From positions 1 to 5,312 of the forward strand of contig CAMOUF010000239.1 of assembly GCA_946626395.1 (NCBI GenBank): a DNA stretch of 5,312 nucleotides, read 5' to 3'. Below the pieces are notes generated by a model. That model worked only from the letters and a program-made list of their open reading frames with translations. It was not told where the DNA came from and made no database searches. This DNA is from an uncultured Clostridia bacterium (GTDB lineage Bacteria > Bacillota > Clostridia > Christensenellales > Aristaeellaceae). This document shows positions 1 to 5,312 of this stretch, piece after piece; within the stretch, counting starts at the first letter, position 1; every line of letters starts with the position of its first letter. The translations under genes were made by a program, and so were the position numbers.

Positions 1-691
1 CCACGGAAATCATGTTGAAGGTGTCCGGCACCACGGTTTTCAGCGCCTTTTGCAAAAGGGCCTGGTCGATCCGGCAGTCGGTGGTCACATAGCCCAGCAT
101 GGTGCACATGTTGGGATGGATCATGCCGCTGCCCTTGCTCATACCGCCCAGCCGGACAAGGACCATCTGTCCGTCCGCCCCCGGCAATTCAAATTCCACG
201 GCAAATTCCTTGTTCACGGTATCGGTGGTCATGATGGCCCGGCTGGCCGCCGTGCCCGCCTCCGGGGTATCCGAAAGGGCTTCCGCCATTTTCTTGACGC
301 CGTTGGCGATCTTTTCCAATGGCAGATTGGGCCCGATCACCCCGGTGGAGCCCAGCAGCACGCTTTCCGCCGGGATCCCCAAAGCGGCAGCGGCGGCCTG
401 GGCGGTTTTTTGGCAGGCCGCCAGACCGGTGCTTCCGGTGGCAGCGTTGGCAATACCCGCGTTCACCACCACGGCCTGGGCGGTCTTTTGATTGTATACC
501 ACGTCCATGTCCCACAGAACCGGCGCGGCCTTTACTTTATTGGTGGTAAAGGTGCCCGCCGCGGCGCAGGGCGTTTCGCTCAGGATCATGGCCATGTCGT
601 CCCGGTTTTTGTATTTGATGCCCGCCGCGCAGCAGGCGGCCTGAAAGCCCTTCGCCGCCGTGACACCGCCGGATGTATACCGAATGCTCAT
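1..691 (-). CDS. argJ: ArgJ, glutamate N-acetyltransferase / amino-acid acetyltransferase (5' part, cut by the window edge)
   Basis: ArgJ transfers the acetyl group from N-acetylornithine to glutamate, releasing ornithine and regenerating N-acetylglutamate in the cytoplasmic arginine pathway; bifunctional members also use acetyl-CoA. The first 230 residues are visible; the family is usually about 400, so the C-terminal half lies past the left edge. Visible landmarks are an N-terminal YTSGGVTAAKGF, NAGIANA at 77-83, the oxyanion-hole segment GSTGVIG at 114-120 (T116, G117), and the self-cleavage site KGSGMIHPNMCTML at 186-199. T197 is the expected N-terminal nucleophile after autoproteolysis; the preceding residue is Cys where Ala is more common. 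The ATG at 691-689 overlaps the stop of the upstream GNAT gene (ATGA) and has an AGGAG at 703-699 with 7-nt spacing, which indicates translational coupling. Whether the enzyme is mono- or bifunctional cannot be told from this part. Confidence 0.96.
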   Translation of the reverse strand, partial: MSIRYTSGGVTAAKGFQAACCAAGIKYKNRDDMAMILSETPCAAAGTFTTNKVKAAPVLWDMDVVYNQKTAQAVVVNAGIANAATGSTGLAACQKTAQAAAAALGIPAESVLLGSTGVIGPNLPLEKIANGVKKMAEALSDTPEAGTAASRAIMTTDTVNKEFAVEFELPGADGQMVLVRLGGMSKGSGMIHPNMCTMLGYVTTDCRIDQALLQKALKTVVPDTFNMISV

Positions 692-1149
692 GCTTCTTCT
701 CCTATAAAATGCGTAATGTTTTCTTCGTTCAGAGTAAATTCATAATAATTCACGTCGGACCTTTTCCACCCGATCTGCTTCCAGAAGGCGTTGCCCGCGT
801 CGTTGCCGGTAAAGGCGATGAGGGCCACCTTGTTGATGCCCATTTCCTTGAGCTGCTGCATGCAGTAGCCCACCATCCGGGTGCCGATGCCCCGCCGCCG
901 GTATGCCTTCGCCACGCACACGTGGTACAGCGCCCCCTGCCGCCCGTCCGAGCCGCAGAGAATGGAGCCCACGATTTTGTCCCCTTCCTTCGCCACCACA
1001 CTGGTGGTGGGGTTCCGGCGGATAAAGCGGCCCACGTCCTCCCGGGAGTCGTCCAGGGCCCGGATGCCGAAGCCCCGGATGGTGAGCCACAGGGCCCGCA
1101 CAGCATCGTAATCCTGTTCCGTCATGGGGTGGAGCGTGATTTCGCCCAT
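688..1149 (-). CDS. GNAT-family N-acetyltransferase inside the arg operon
   Basis: A complete 153-residue protein of one GNAT domain, the usual size for a stand-alone family member. The acetyl-CoA pyrophosphate-binding motif A is seen as YHVCVAKAYRRRGIGTRMV (75-93, with RRRGIG at 84-89), following the beta-strand VGSILCGSDGRQG. The later NDAGNAFWKQIGW (116-128) matches the conserved N..A..F/Y...GF element of GNATs. No signal peptide or membrane segment is present, so it is cytoplasmic. It starts 3 bp after the argC stop and overlaps argJ by 4 bp, so it is almost certainly cotranscribed with both. Its own ribosome site is weak (GGTGGTG just upstream, within argC), suggesting coupling to argC translation. 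Substrate unknown: position suggests glutamate or another arginine intermediate, making it a possible short N-acetylglutamate synthase, but a YpeA/RimI-like acetyltransferase of other function is equally possible. Confidence 0.93.
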   Translation of the reverse strand: MGEITLHPMTEQDYDAVRALWLTIRGFGIRALDDSREDVGRFIRRNPTTSVVAKEGDKIVGSILCGSDGRQGALYHVCVAKAYRRRGIGTRMVGYCMQQLKEMGINKVALIAFTGNDAGNAFWKQIGWKRSDVNYYEFTLNEENITHFIGEEA

Positions 1150-1152
1150 GGC

Positions 1153-2064
1153 TCACACCACCAATCCGGTGAGCTCATCCAGCCCCAGCAGCAGGTTCAT
1201 GTTCTGAATGGCCGCGCCGCAGGCCCCCTTGCCCAGGTTGTCAAACCGGGCGATCACCAGCGCTCTTTCCTCGTTCCCGGTGACGGTCAACTGCATATCG
1301 TCCCGGCCCGCAAAGGCGCTGGCGGAAAGGAACCCGCCCTCGTCGGCGCTTTTAGCAAAGCGCAGCGCGCCGCCCTGATCATAGCATCGGTACGCTTCCC
1401 GAAGGCTTTCCGGCTTCACCCCGAACAGAGGCACCGTCACCTCCATGCCCGCGTAATAGGGGGCCACGATGGGGCAGAACACCGGCGCGGCGTCCAAATG
1501 GCTGTACGCCCGCATTTCCGGCAGATGCTTGTGGGCCTGGGAAAGGCCGTACTGCCTCGGCGCATCCAGCAGGGCGCTTCGGCCCGGGCCCTCATATTCC
1601 GCGATCATCTTTTTCCCGCCGCCGGAATAGCCCGTCAGGGAAAAGCAGGAAAGCAGGGCGCTTTTTTCAATCAGCCCGCTTTCCACCAGGGGGGCGATCA
1701 GGGCGATGAACCCGCTGGCGTGGCAGCCCGGATTGGCCACCCGCTTGGCATTCCTGATTTTATCCCGCTGGCCCTTCAATTCCGGAAAGCCGTATACCCA
1801 GTCCGGGCTGACCCGGTGGGCGGTGGATGTGTCGATCACAGCGGTATGGTCGTTCTGGATCATGACCGCCGCCTCCCGGGCCGCGTCGTCCGGCAGGCAT
1901 AAAAACGCAATGTCCGCTTCGTTCAGGGCGTCCCGCCGGGCGGAAAAGTCCTTGCGCAGCTCCTCCGGCAATTGAATCAGAGTCAGCTCCCGCCGCCGGG
2001 CCAGCCGGGCATGAATATTCAGCCCCGTGGTGCCCGCGCTTCCGTCAATAAATACCTTTGTCAT
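1153..2064 (-). CDS. argC: N-acetyl-gamma-glutamyl-phosphate reductase, short (type 2) form
   Basis: ArgC reduces N-acetylglutamyl 5-phosphate to N-acetylglutamate semialdehyde with NADPH. The protein is 303 residues, matching the shorter ArgC family rather than the longer classical form of about 340. It begins MTKVFIDGSAGTTGL, the nucleotide-binding GxxGxxG-type loop at 8-14. The catalytic cysteine is C114 in VANPGCHASG (109-118), KHLPEM lies at 179-184, and the C-terminal NLGKGACGAAIQNMNL at 276-291 is typical. The reading frame stays open upstream to an ATG at 2208, but the ATG at 2064 is chosen: similarity to the family begins there, GAGGAAAG sits at 2080-2073 (8-nt spacing), and the upstream ATGs at 2208 and 2199 lie within or directly beside the promoter -10 box, so would not be transcribed. 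It is the first gene of the argC-GNAT-argJ operon, likely repressed by ArgR. Confidence 0.95.
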   Translation of the reverse strand: MTKVFIDGSAGTTGLNIHARLARRRELTLIQLPEELRKDFSARRDALNEADIAFLCLPDDAAREAAVMIQNDHTAVIDTSTAHRVSPDWVYGFPELKGQRDKIRNAKRVANPGCHASGFIALIAPLVESGLIEKSALLSCFSLTGYSGGGKKMIAEYEGPGRSALLDAPRQYGLSQAHKHLPEMRAYSHLDAAPVFCPIVAPYYAGMEVTVPLFGVKPESLREAYRCYDQGGALRFAKSADEGGFLSASAFAGRDDMQLTVTGNEERALVIARFDNLGKGACGAAIQNMNLLLGLDELTGLVV

Positions 2065-2193
2065 AGGCGCATCTTTCCTCAAATGAAAACATTTTCCCGC
2101 TTCACTGTGTGGAAATGCCGCCCCCGAAAGGCCGGGAACGGCAGCAGGAAGCGCTTTCGGCGTGTTCCCCTGCGCTTCACAGTGAATAGGAAC
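2065..2193 (-). promoter_or_regulatory. Structured 5' leader of the arg operon
   Basis: The predicted transcript start, about 2193, leaves a leader of about 129 nt before argC. It holds several perfect complementary pairs. UUCACUGUG (2186-2178) pairs with CACAGUGAA (2109-2101), 9 bp, closing a domain of 86 nt. Inside it, CCGAAAG (2160-2154) pairs with CUUUCGG (2130-2124), 7 bp. Competing pairings are AAGCGC (2177-2172) with GCGCUU (2154-2149), and GCAGG (2173-2169) with CCUGC (2148-2144). At DNA level, arms 2160-2168 and 2189-2197 form a 9-bp inverted repeat around the palindrome TTCACAGTGAA (2176-2186). A small AAAUG-UUUU-CAUUU hairpin (2094-2081) abuts the ribosome site. I see no U-tract terminator and no T-box motif. 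A regulatory role is inferred from the pairing alone. Confidence 0.5.
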
Positions 2194-2199
2194 ACGCAT

Positions 2200-2228
2200 A
2201 TTATACATAATTATGCATTTTATGTCAA
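2200..2228 (-). promoter_or_regulatory. Sigma-A/sigma-70 type promoter of argC-GNAT-argJ
   Basis: Reading the minus strand, a perfect -35 TTGACA (2228-2223) is followed by a 17-bp spacer and a perfect -10 TATAAT (2205-2200). The start would be near 2193, a G. It lies in the AT-rich part of an otherwise GC-rich intergenic stretch and points towards argC. Consensus elements at the ideal spacing predict strong expression when not repressed. Confidence 0.9.
2203..2218. promoter_or_regulatory. Probable ArgR operator (ARG box)
   Basis: The 16-bp element has a perfect 10-bp palindromic core CATAATTATG (2206-2215); 14 of 16 positions are symmetric. On the minus strand, TGCATAATTATGTA resembles the ARG box consensus TGAATNNNNATTCA. 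It fills most of the spacer between the -35 and -10 boxes and touches the -10, so a bound ArgR would block RNA polymerase. Assignment rests on similarity plus the arginine genes downstream. No argR gene is in the window. Confidence 0.65.
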
Positions 2229-2451
2229 GGCAAATTCTTCTGGATTCGTTGGCATTTTGTATTCTTATTGTTTTTCGATCCGGGAGAAGGGAGGTTTTTT
2301 TCGGATTGCGTGCTGGAAGGCATCAGGCGAGGAGAACCAGAGCGCAGAGGGAAGGGTTCAGCGCATAGACATTCTGGCATTCCAGGTCCAGATGCGTTTT
2401 GTGTGTCCGGGTGAACCGCGTGACTGAAAGCGTTCTGATACGGCTGAGGCG
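2229..2451. other. Intergenic stretch without a recognisable gene
   Basis: This lies between the stop of the phosphatase gene and the -35 box of the arg promoter. I found no convincing coding region on either strand and no standard terminator for the phosphatase gene: the only stem downstream of its stop is a 4-bp CTGG/CCAG pair near 2373-2385 without a T-run. An imperfect 7-bp pair (one G-U) around 2274-2306 flanks a purine-rich stretch and a T7 run on the plus strand; its 19-nt loop makes it an unlikely terminator. Confidence 0.5.
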
Positions 2452-4431
2452 TTACGCAAAATAAAGCGTCAGCTCATTGCAGCCGTTTTGGCGGGCGTAG
2501 TGGATTTGAGAAGCGGACTGGCGAATGATGTTCAGGCCCATGCCCCCCTGCTCCAAGGCTTCAAAATCATCCGTTTCCTTTTGCTGCGCCAGGGGATCGA
2601 AGGGCACGCCGTCGTCATATAAAGTCAGCTTCAGGCCGTTTGCCTGAGGCTCGCAGGAAAAGGCAAACTGCGTGGTCCGGGAATAGGAAACCACGTTGGC
2701 GATCCATTCGTCACACGCCAAGAGCAGCTGCCTGGTTTTCGGCGCATCCCCCGCGATGGCGATGACGGCGTCGCGGACGGTGTCAAAGGCGCTCAGCGCC
2801 AGGGGGAGGGCCTGCTTTCCGCTGGCTGCTTGATCCTTCCCGGCCGCCATAGCCTCTCTGAGCAGCGCTAAGGTGGCCATATCATCAAAGGGCTCGTTTC
2901 CGGCGCAGAAGCTGCCTACCGCGCGGGTGACCGCAAGCAGGATCTCTTTGGCCGAACGGCTCCCTTCCGGAACAGCCTTCACTGTATCCAGCAGCCTGTC
3001 CATGCCAAAGAAAGCGTTTTCAGGGTTCACCGCCTCGGTCACGCCGTCTGTGTAAAGCAGGATGCCTTCGCCGGGGGCCAGGATCAGCGTTTCCTCCATC
3101 AGGTTCGCGTCCTCAAACATACCCAGGGCGATGCCTTCGTCCGGGTGAAGATATTCAGCGTTTTCTTTCAATAACACCGGATAATTGTGGCCCGCGTTGG
3201 CAAAGCGCAGCGCCCCGGTGGACAGGTTCAGCGTAGCGGCAAAGGCTGTGGCGAAAAGGTTTTCCGGGTTCTGGGCGCAGATTTCCGTATTGGTTTTGTT
3301 CAGCGCTTCCGCGGGGCTTAAGCCATCCATCAGCTTTTGCCGGATCATGGTTTTGATCATGGCCATAAAGATCGCCGCGCTGACGCCTTTGCCCGACACA
3401 TCGCCCATCATCACGCAAACGCTGTTCTGATCCAGCTGGAAGCAATCGTAAAAATCGCCCCCCACCGCTTTCGCGGGCCGGGTCATGGCGCACACGTCAA
3501 AGCCATCGCCCCGGAGGGATGTTTTCTCCGGCACCAGCCCGTTCTGGATTCGGCGCGCCACCTCCAATTGGACGTTGTTTTCCACGCGCTCATGGGTCAG
3601 GGCTTCGATATTGCTGACATAGGCGCTGATATCCTCCGTCATCTTTTCGTATGACCGGGCAATATCCCCGATTTCATCCCGGAAAGCAATATGCAGCGGC
3701 TCCGGTTTGCTCCGGCTGTCCAGGGCAAAGCGCTTCATGCTTTCCGAAATGGCGTTGATGGGAACAACGATCCGGCGGCGTACCAGCAACAGCAGGATCA
3801 AAAGGCCCAGGGACAGGGAAATGATAAAGGGAATGATGTCCATGAAAAAGGACCGAAGCGTCAATTGCCAGATGCCGTCCATGCTCAGGCACATGCTGAT
3901 CATCGCCAGCGGAGTCCCGGATTTGTCCGGATACGGCACGGTCCAGATGTACATATCGCCCAAGGGCGTGTGGTGGAACCCTTTCGCGTTTTGGGCCGTT
4001 CCTTCCAACAGCGCCTGTTCCTCCTGGGTCAGCTGCTTCGTGGGCAAAGAGCGCTGGGTCAATTCCTGTTCGATGTAATCGTCGTTTTCAGGTTCAGAAG
4101 AACCGAACACAAAAATATAGCGGGAAGGCGTTTTCGCCTCGGCATTGTAAATAAACAGATAATCCAGATAATACGTGTCGCAGATCGAATTGAGACTATG
4201 CCGCGCCTCCCGGTATACTCTTCCATCCAATTGACTGATCTCATCCAGCGACCATTGGTGGTTCAGCAGGTTTCTCACATTGGCGCCGCAGGCCGCCGCG
4301 TAATCAGAACCTTCCCGGATGGTGCCGGAATACGCCTCGTACATATTCGCCGCCGCTGACGCCAGCACGGACAGGAAAAGAATGACAATAAAGCATCTGG
4401 TGATCCAGCGATTGATTGATCTTCTTTTCAT
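2452..4431 (-). CDS. Membrane HAMP-SpoIIE/PP2C serine phosphatase fused to an RsbW-like HATPase domain
   Basis: A complete 659-residue signalling protein. Transmembrane segments at about 12-29 and 195-217 enclose an extracytoplasmic region of about 165 residues (possibly Cache-like, tentative). HAMP follows at about 218-273, then a short coiled-coil-like linker. The SpoIIE/RsbU phosphatase spans about 285-525; its metal-binding motifs are intact: GGDFYD (324-329, D326), GDVSGKG (343-349, D344), YTDGVTEA (460-467, D462) and DDMATL (516-521). At 545-659 is a HATPase_c domain like the RsbW/SpoIIAB anti-sigma kinases, with N-box DEWIANVV (574-581, E575, N579), G1 DDGVPFDP (606-613) and G2 GGMGLNII (629-636). 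By family, the phosphatase dephosphorylates a STAS antagonist and the ATPase phosphorylates it or binds sigma; both on one chain suggest a sensor-controlled switch. Targets are unknown and not encoded nearby. AGGGGG (4447-4442) precedes the ATG by 10 nt; its own promoter makes it monocistronic. Confidence 0.94.
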   Translation of the reverse strand: MKRRSINRWITRCFIVILFLSVLASAAANMYEAYSGTIREGSDYAAACGANVRNLLNHQWSLDEISQLDGRVYREARHSLNSICDTYYLDYLFIYNAEAKTPSRYIFVFGSSEPENDDYIEQELTQRSLPTKQLTQEEQALLEGTAQNAKGFHHTPLGDMYIWTVPYPDKSGTPLAMISMCLSMDGIWQLTLRSFFMDIIPFIISLSLGLLILLLLVRRRIVVPINAISESMKRFALDSRSKPEPLHIAFRDEIGDIARSYEKMTEDISAYVSNIEALTHERVENNVQLEVARRIQNGLVPEKTSLRGDGFDVCAMTRPAKAVGGDFYDCFQLDQNSVCVMMGDVSGKGVSAAIFMAMIKTMIRQKLMDGLSPAEALNKTNTEICAQNPENLFATAFAATLNLSTGALRFANAGHNYPVLLKENAEYLHPDEGIALGMFEDANLMEETLILAPGEGILLYTDGVTEAVNPENAFFGMDRLLDTVKAVPEGSRSAKEILLAVTRAVGSFCAGNEPFDDMATLALLREAMAAGKDQAASGKQALPLALSAFDTVRDAVIAIAGDAPKTRQLLLACDEWIANVVSYSRTTQFAFSCEPQANGLKLTLYDDGVPFDPLAQQKETDDFEALEQGGMGLNIIRQSASQIHYARQNGCNELTLYFA

Positions 4432-4473
4432 ACGGATTCATCCCCCTGTTTCCGCCGATCTGGATGTGCTTTC

Positions 4474-4502
4474 ATTTTACGGAAGGGGCTTGTTTCTGTC
4501 AA
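4474..4502 (-). promoter_or_regulatory. Sigma-A/sigma-70 type promoter of the phosphatase-HATPase gene
   Basis: On the minus strand, TTGACA (4502-4497) and TAAAAT (4479-4474) are separated by exactly 17 bp. The predicted start near 4467 gives a 5' leader of about 36 nt with AGGGGG at 4447-4442. The near-consensus form suggests steady housekeeping expression, so control of the product is probably mostly at the protein level. Confidence 0.83.
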
Positions 4503-4534
4503 TATCTCCCACGACGATTTCTTCATCCGTCTCT

Positions 4535-4548
4535 GATCATCCGTGATC
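4535..4548. repeat. Small dyad and CATCCGT direct repeats upstream of the phosphatase promoter
   Basis: GATCA (4535-4539) and TGATC (4544-4548) form a 5-bp inverted repeat around TCCG. The heptamer CATCCGT occurs twice, at 4524-4530 and 4538-4544, 14 bp apart. The dyad centre is about 75 bp upstream of the predicted start, a position compatible with an activator site. The elements are short and could be chance. Confidence 0.3.
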
Positions 4549-4591
4549 GTTTGCGCAGCGCTTTTGATGCAGGACAGCGGTATCAAGGCCT

Positions 4592-4668
4592 AAGTTCCAA
4601 GTTCTAAGTACAATGGTCTTTCAACATCTGCACGCCCTATTGCGCTTGACAAAAACCAGCTTAGAACT
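4592..4668. repeat. Unexplained repeat cluster between the GH3 and phosphatase genes
   Basis: AAGTTCC, AAGTTCT and AAGTACA stand directly in tandem at 4593-4613. The sequence AGTTCTAAG (4600-4608) recurs as a perfect inverted 9-bp copy CTTAGAACT (4660-4668), with 51 bp between the arms. No coding sequence or promoter partner is visible inside. It could be the ends of a small, decayed mobile or palindromic repeat element, or an operator pair. The function is unknown. Confidence 0.35.
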
Positions 4669-4732
4669 CGGGTTCGATCCAAGCCGCAGAGGAACCATGA
4701 CTGGACAGATACGAGCCTTTTTTCCGCATGCG

Positions 4733-4764
4733 AAAAGCCCGCTTTCCGGTTTCGGAAAGCGGGC
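4733..4764 (-). terminator. Rho-independent terminator of the GH3 gene
   Basis: A perfect 12-bp GC-rich stem (arms 4737-4748 and 4753-4764) with a 4-nt loop is followed on the minus strand by TTTT (4736-4733). It begins 18 bp after the GH3 stop codon. The T-run is short but the stem is strong. It separates GH3 transcription from the phosphatase gene downstream. Confidence 0.88.
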
Positions 4765-4782
4765 GAATTTCGTTAGGGAAGA

Positions 4783-5312
4783 TTACTTGGCGGCCTTCTT
4801 GGCCTTGCGGTACTTTTTGATCATCAGGAATTCCCACAGCGCGCACAGCAGCGCGATGACGCCCATGATGACGTACATGATGATTTCCCAGGTGGGCATA
4901 CCGGCCTTGGTGTCAGTGGCATAGGCGCGGCTGTTGGCGGTGGTGTACAGGATATTCTTGGCGGCCTGCCGCATGGCCAGCACGGAGGTGGCGCTGGTGG
5001 TGTCGGTGACCTTGGAGAAATCGGTGGCCTGGGGGGTCAGGCAGAAGTCATTGCCGTTGCGGATCAGGATGTCCGCGTCCTGATAGCCGTAGCCGCCGAA
5101 GTAGTCGGTCAGCACCATGCCCTTGAAGCCCCACTCGCTGCGGAGAACGTCCTTCTGCAGCTCGGGGGTAGCCGCCGCGTACTTGTTGCCGATGTAGTTG
5201 AACGCGGACATGACCGCGCCCGCGTGGCCTTCCTTCACGGAGAGCTCGAAGGGCTTCAGGTAGATCTCGCGCATGGCCTGCTCGTTGGTCCAGGTGAGCA
5301 GCATGTCGGTGC
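4783..5312 (-). CDS. Glycoside hydrolase family 3 (beta-glucosidase-like), C-terminal end with membrane anchor; 5' part outside the window
   Basis: The last 175 or so codons of a GH3 enzyme, which hydrolyses beta-linked sugars by a retaining mechanism. Counting from the Met codon at 5304, NEQAMREIYLKPFE (7-20) and GAVMSAFNYIGNKYAAATPEL (29-49) lead to the strand EWGFKGMVLTDYF (57-69). D67 in that strand is the expected catalytic nucleophile (codon 5106-5104). Only 106 residues follow, ending in a hydrophobic segment at about 141-162 and a Lys/Arg-rich tail (KKYRKAKKAAK). The usual GH3 C-terminal alpha/beta domain of about 200 residues cannot fit after the catalytic domain; it is either N-terminal (permuted order, known in some rumen bacterial beta-glucosidases) or absent. 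By the positive-inside rule the tail is cytoplasmic and the catalytic domain outside. Substrate specificity cannot be read from this fragment. A terminator follows. Confidence 0.92.
   Translation of the reverse strand, partial: TDMLLTWTNEQAMREIYLKPFELSVKEGHAGAVMSAFNYIGNKYAAATPELQKDVLRSEWGFKGMVLTDYFGGYGYQDADILIRNGNDFCLTPQATDFSKVTDTTSATSVLAMRQAAKNILYTTANSRAYATDTKAGMPTWEIIMYVIMGVIALLCALWEFLMIKKYRKAKKAAK

Noticed and set aside
50..745. 231-codon open frame on the plus strand
   Set aside because: It is antisense to argJ, has the composition of a shadow frame and no recognisable motif.
673..1902. 409-codon open frame on the plus strand
   Set aside because: It lies antisense to argC and the GNAT gene, both clearly real by motif. 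It is His/Pro/Gly/Arg-rich with no recognisable domain, as expected of a shadow frame in GC-rich DNA.
2065..2193. T-box or known amino-acid riboswitch in the arg leader
   Set aside because: No T-box AGGGTGGNACCGCG-like sequence and no terminator with a U-run are present, so I call it only a structured leader.
2065..2208. N-terminal extension of argC by 48 residues, from the ATG at 2208
   Set aside because: The -10 box lies at 2205-2200 and the predicted start near 2193, so this ATG is not transcribed. The extension has no family similarity, while the ATG at 2064 has a ribosome site and starts the conserved domain.
1972..2427. 151-codon open frame on the plus strand crossing the arg promoter
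   Set aside because: It overlaps the argC 5' end, the leader and the promoter in antisense, and has no motif and no ribosome site worth noting.
3691..4359. 222-codon open frame on the plus strand
   Set aside because: It is antisense to the sensor half of the phosphatase gene and has low-complexity, Arg/Gln/His-rich composition.
4646..4651. TTGACA on the plus strand as a promoter -35
   Set aside because: There is no -10-like hexamer 16-18 bp downstream and no plus-strand gene to serve.
4661..4695. tRNA-like GGTTCGATCC (T-loop signature) near 4671
   Set aside because: The five bases before the loop (TCGGG) do not pair with those after it (CAAGC) beyond the first pair, and no acceptor or anticodon arm can be built. 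At most it is a remnant.

Overview
The window looks like chromosomal DNA of a GC-rich Firmicute, probably a gut-type Clostridia member; this is inferred from gene content, not measured. Pointers are a membrane SpoIIE-type phosphatase fused to an RsbW-like ATPase domain, strong sigma-A-type promoters, a membrane-anchored GH3 enzyme and a short (type 2) ArgC. All five protein genes are on the minus strand, so the window reads from right to left.

Region 1 (5312-4783) is the 3' end of a glycoside hydrolase family 3 gene. It ends in a transmembrane anchor and is followed by a strong 12-bp-stem terminator (4737-4764). Region 2 (4736-4432) is intergenic. It holds an unexplained repeat cluster (4592-4668), a small dyad (4535-4548) and a TTGACA-N17-TAAAAT promoter (4502-4474). 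Region 3 (4431-2452) is a complete 659-residue signalling protein: two membrane segments flanking an outside sensor region, HAMP, PP2C/SpoIIE phosphatase, then a HATPase_c domain. Region 4 (2451-2065) is intergenic: no gene and no clear terminator in the first part, then a perfect TTGACA-N17-TATAAT promoter with an ARG-box-like palindrome in its spacer, and a leader of about 129 nt with extensive alternative base pairing. Region 5 (2064-1) is an arginine-biosynthesis operon: argC, a GNAT acetyltransferase, and the first 230 codons of argJ, packed with a 3-bp gap and a 4-bp ATGA overlap.

The argC-GNAT-argJ genes should supply the acetylated-intermediate part of ornithine synthesis: ArgJ makes N-acetylglutamate and recycles the acetyl group, and ArgC reduces N-acetylglutamyl phosphate. 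The GNAT between them may add acetyltransferase capacity, but its substrate is unknown. The phosphatase/kinase-like protein is probably a membrane switch for a partner-switching pathway whose STAS antagonist and sigma factor are not in the window. The GH3 enzyme is an unrelated neighbour, separated by its terminator.

The points most worth a second look are the opposing activities on one signalling polypeptide, the promoter-embedded ARG box followed by a structured leader, the GNAT inside the arg operon, and the C-terminally anchored GH3 with no room for the usual downstream domain.
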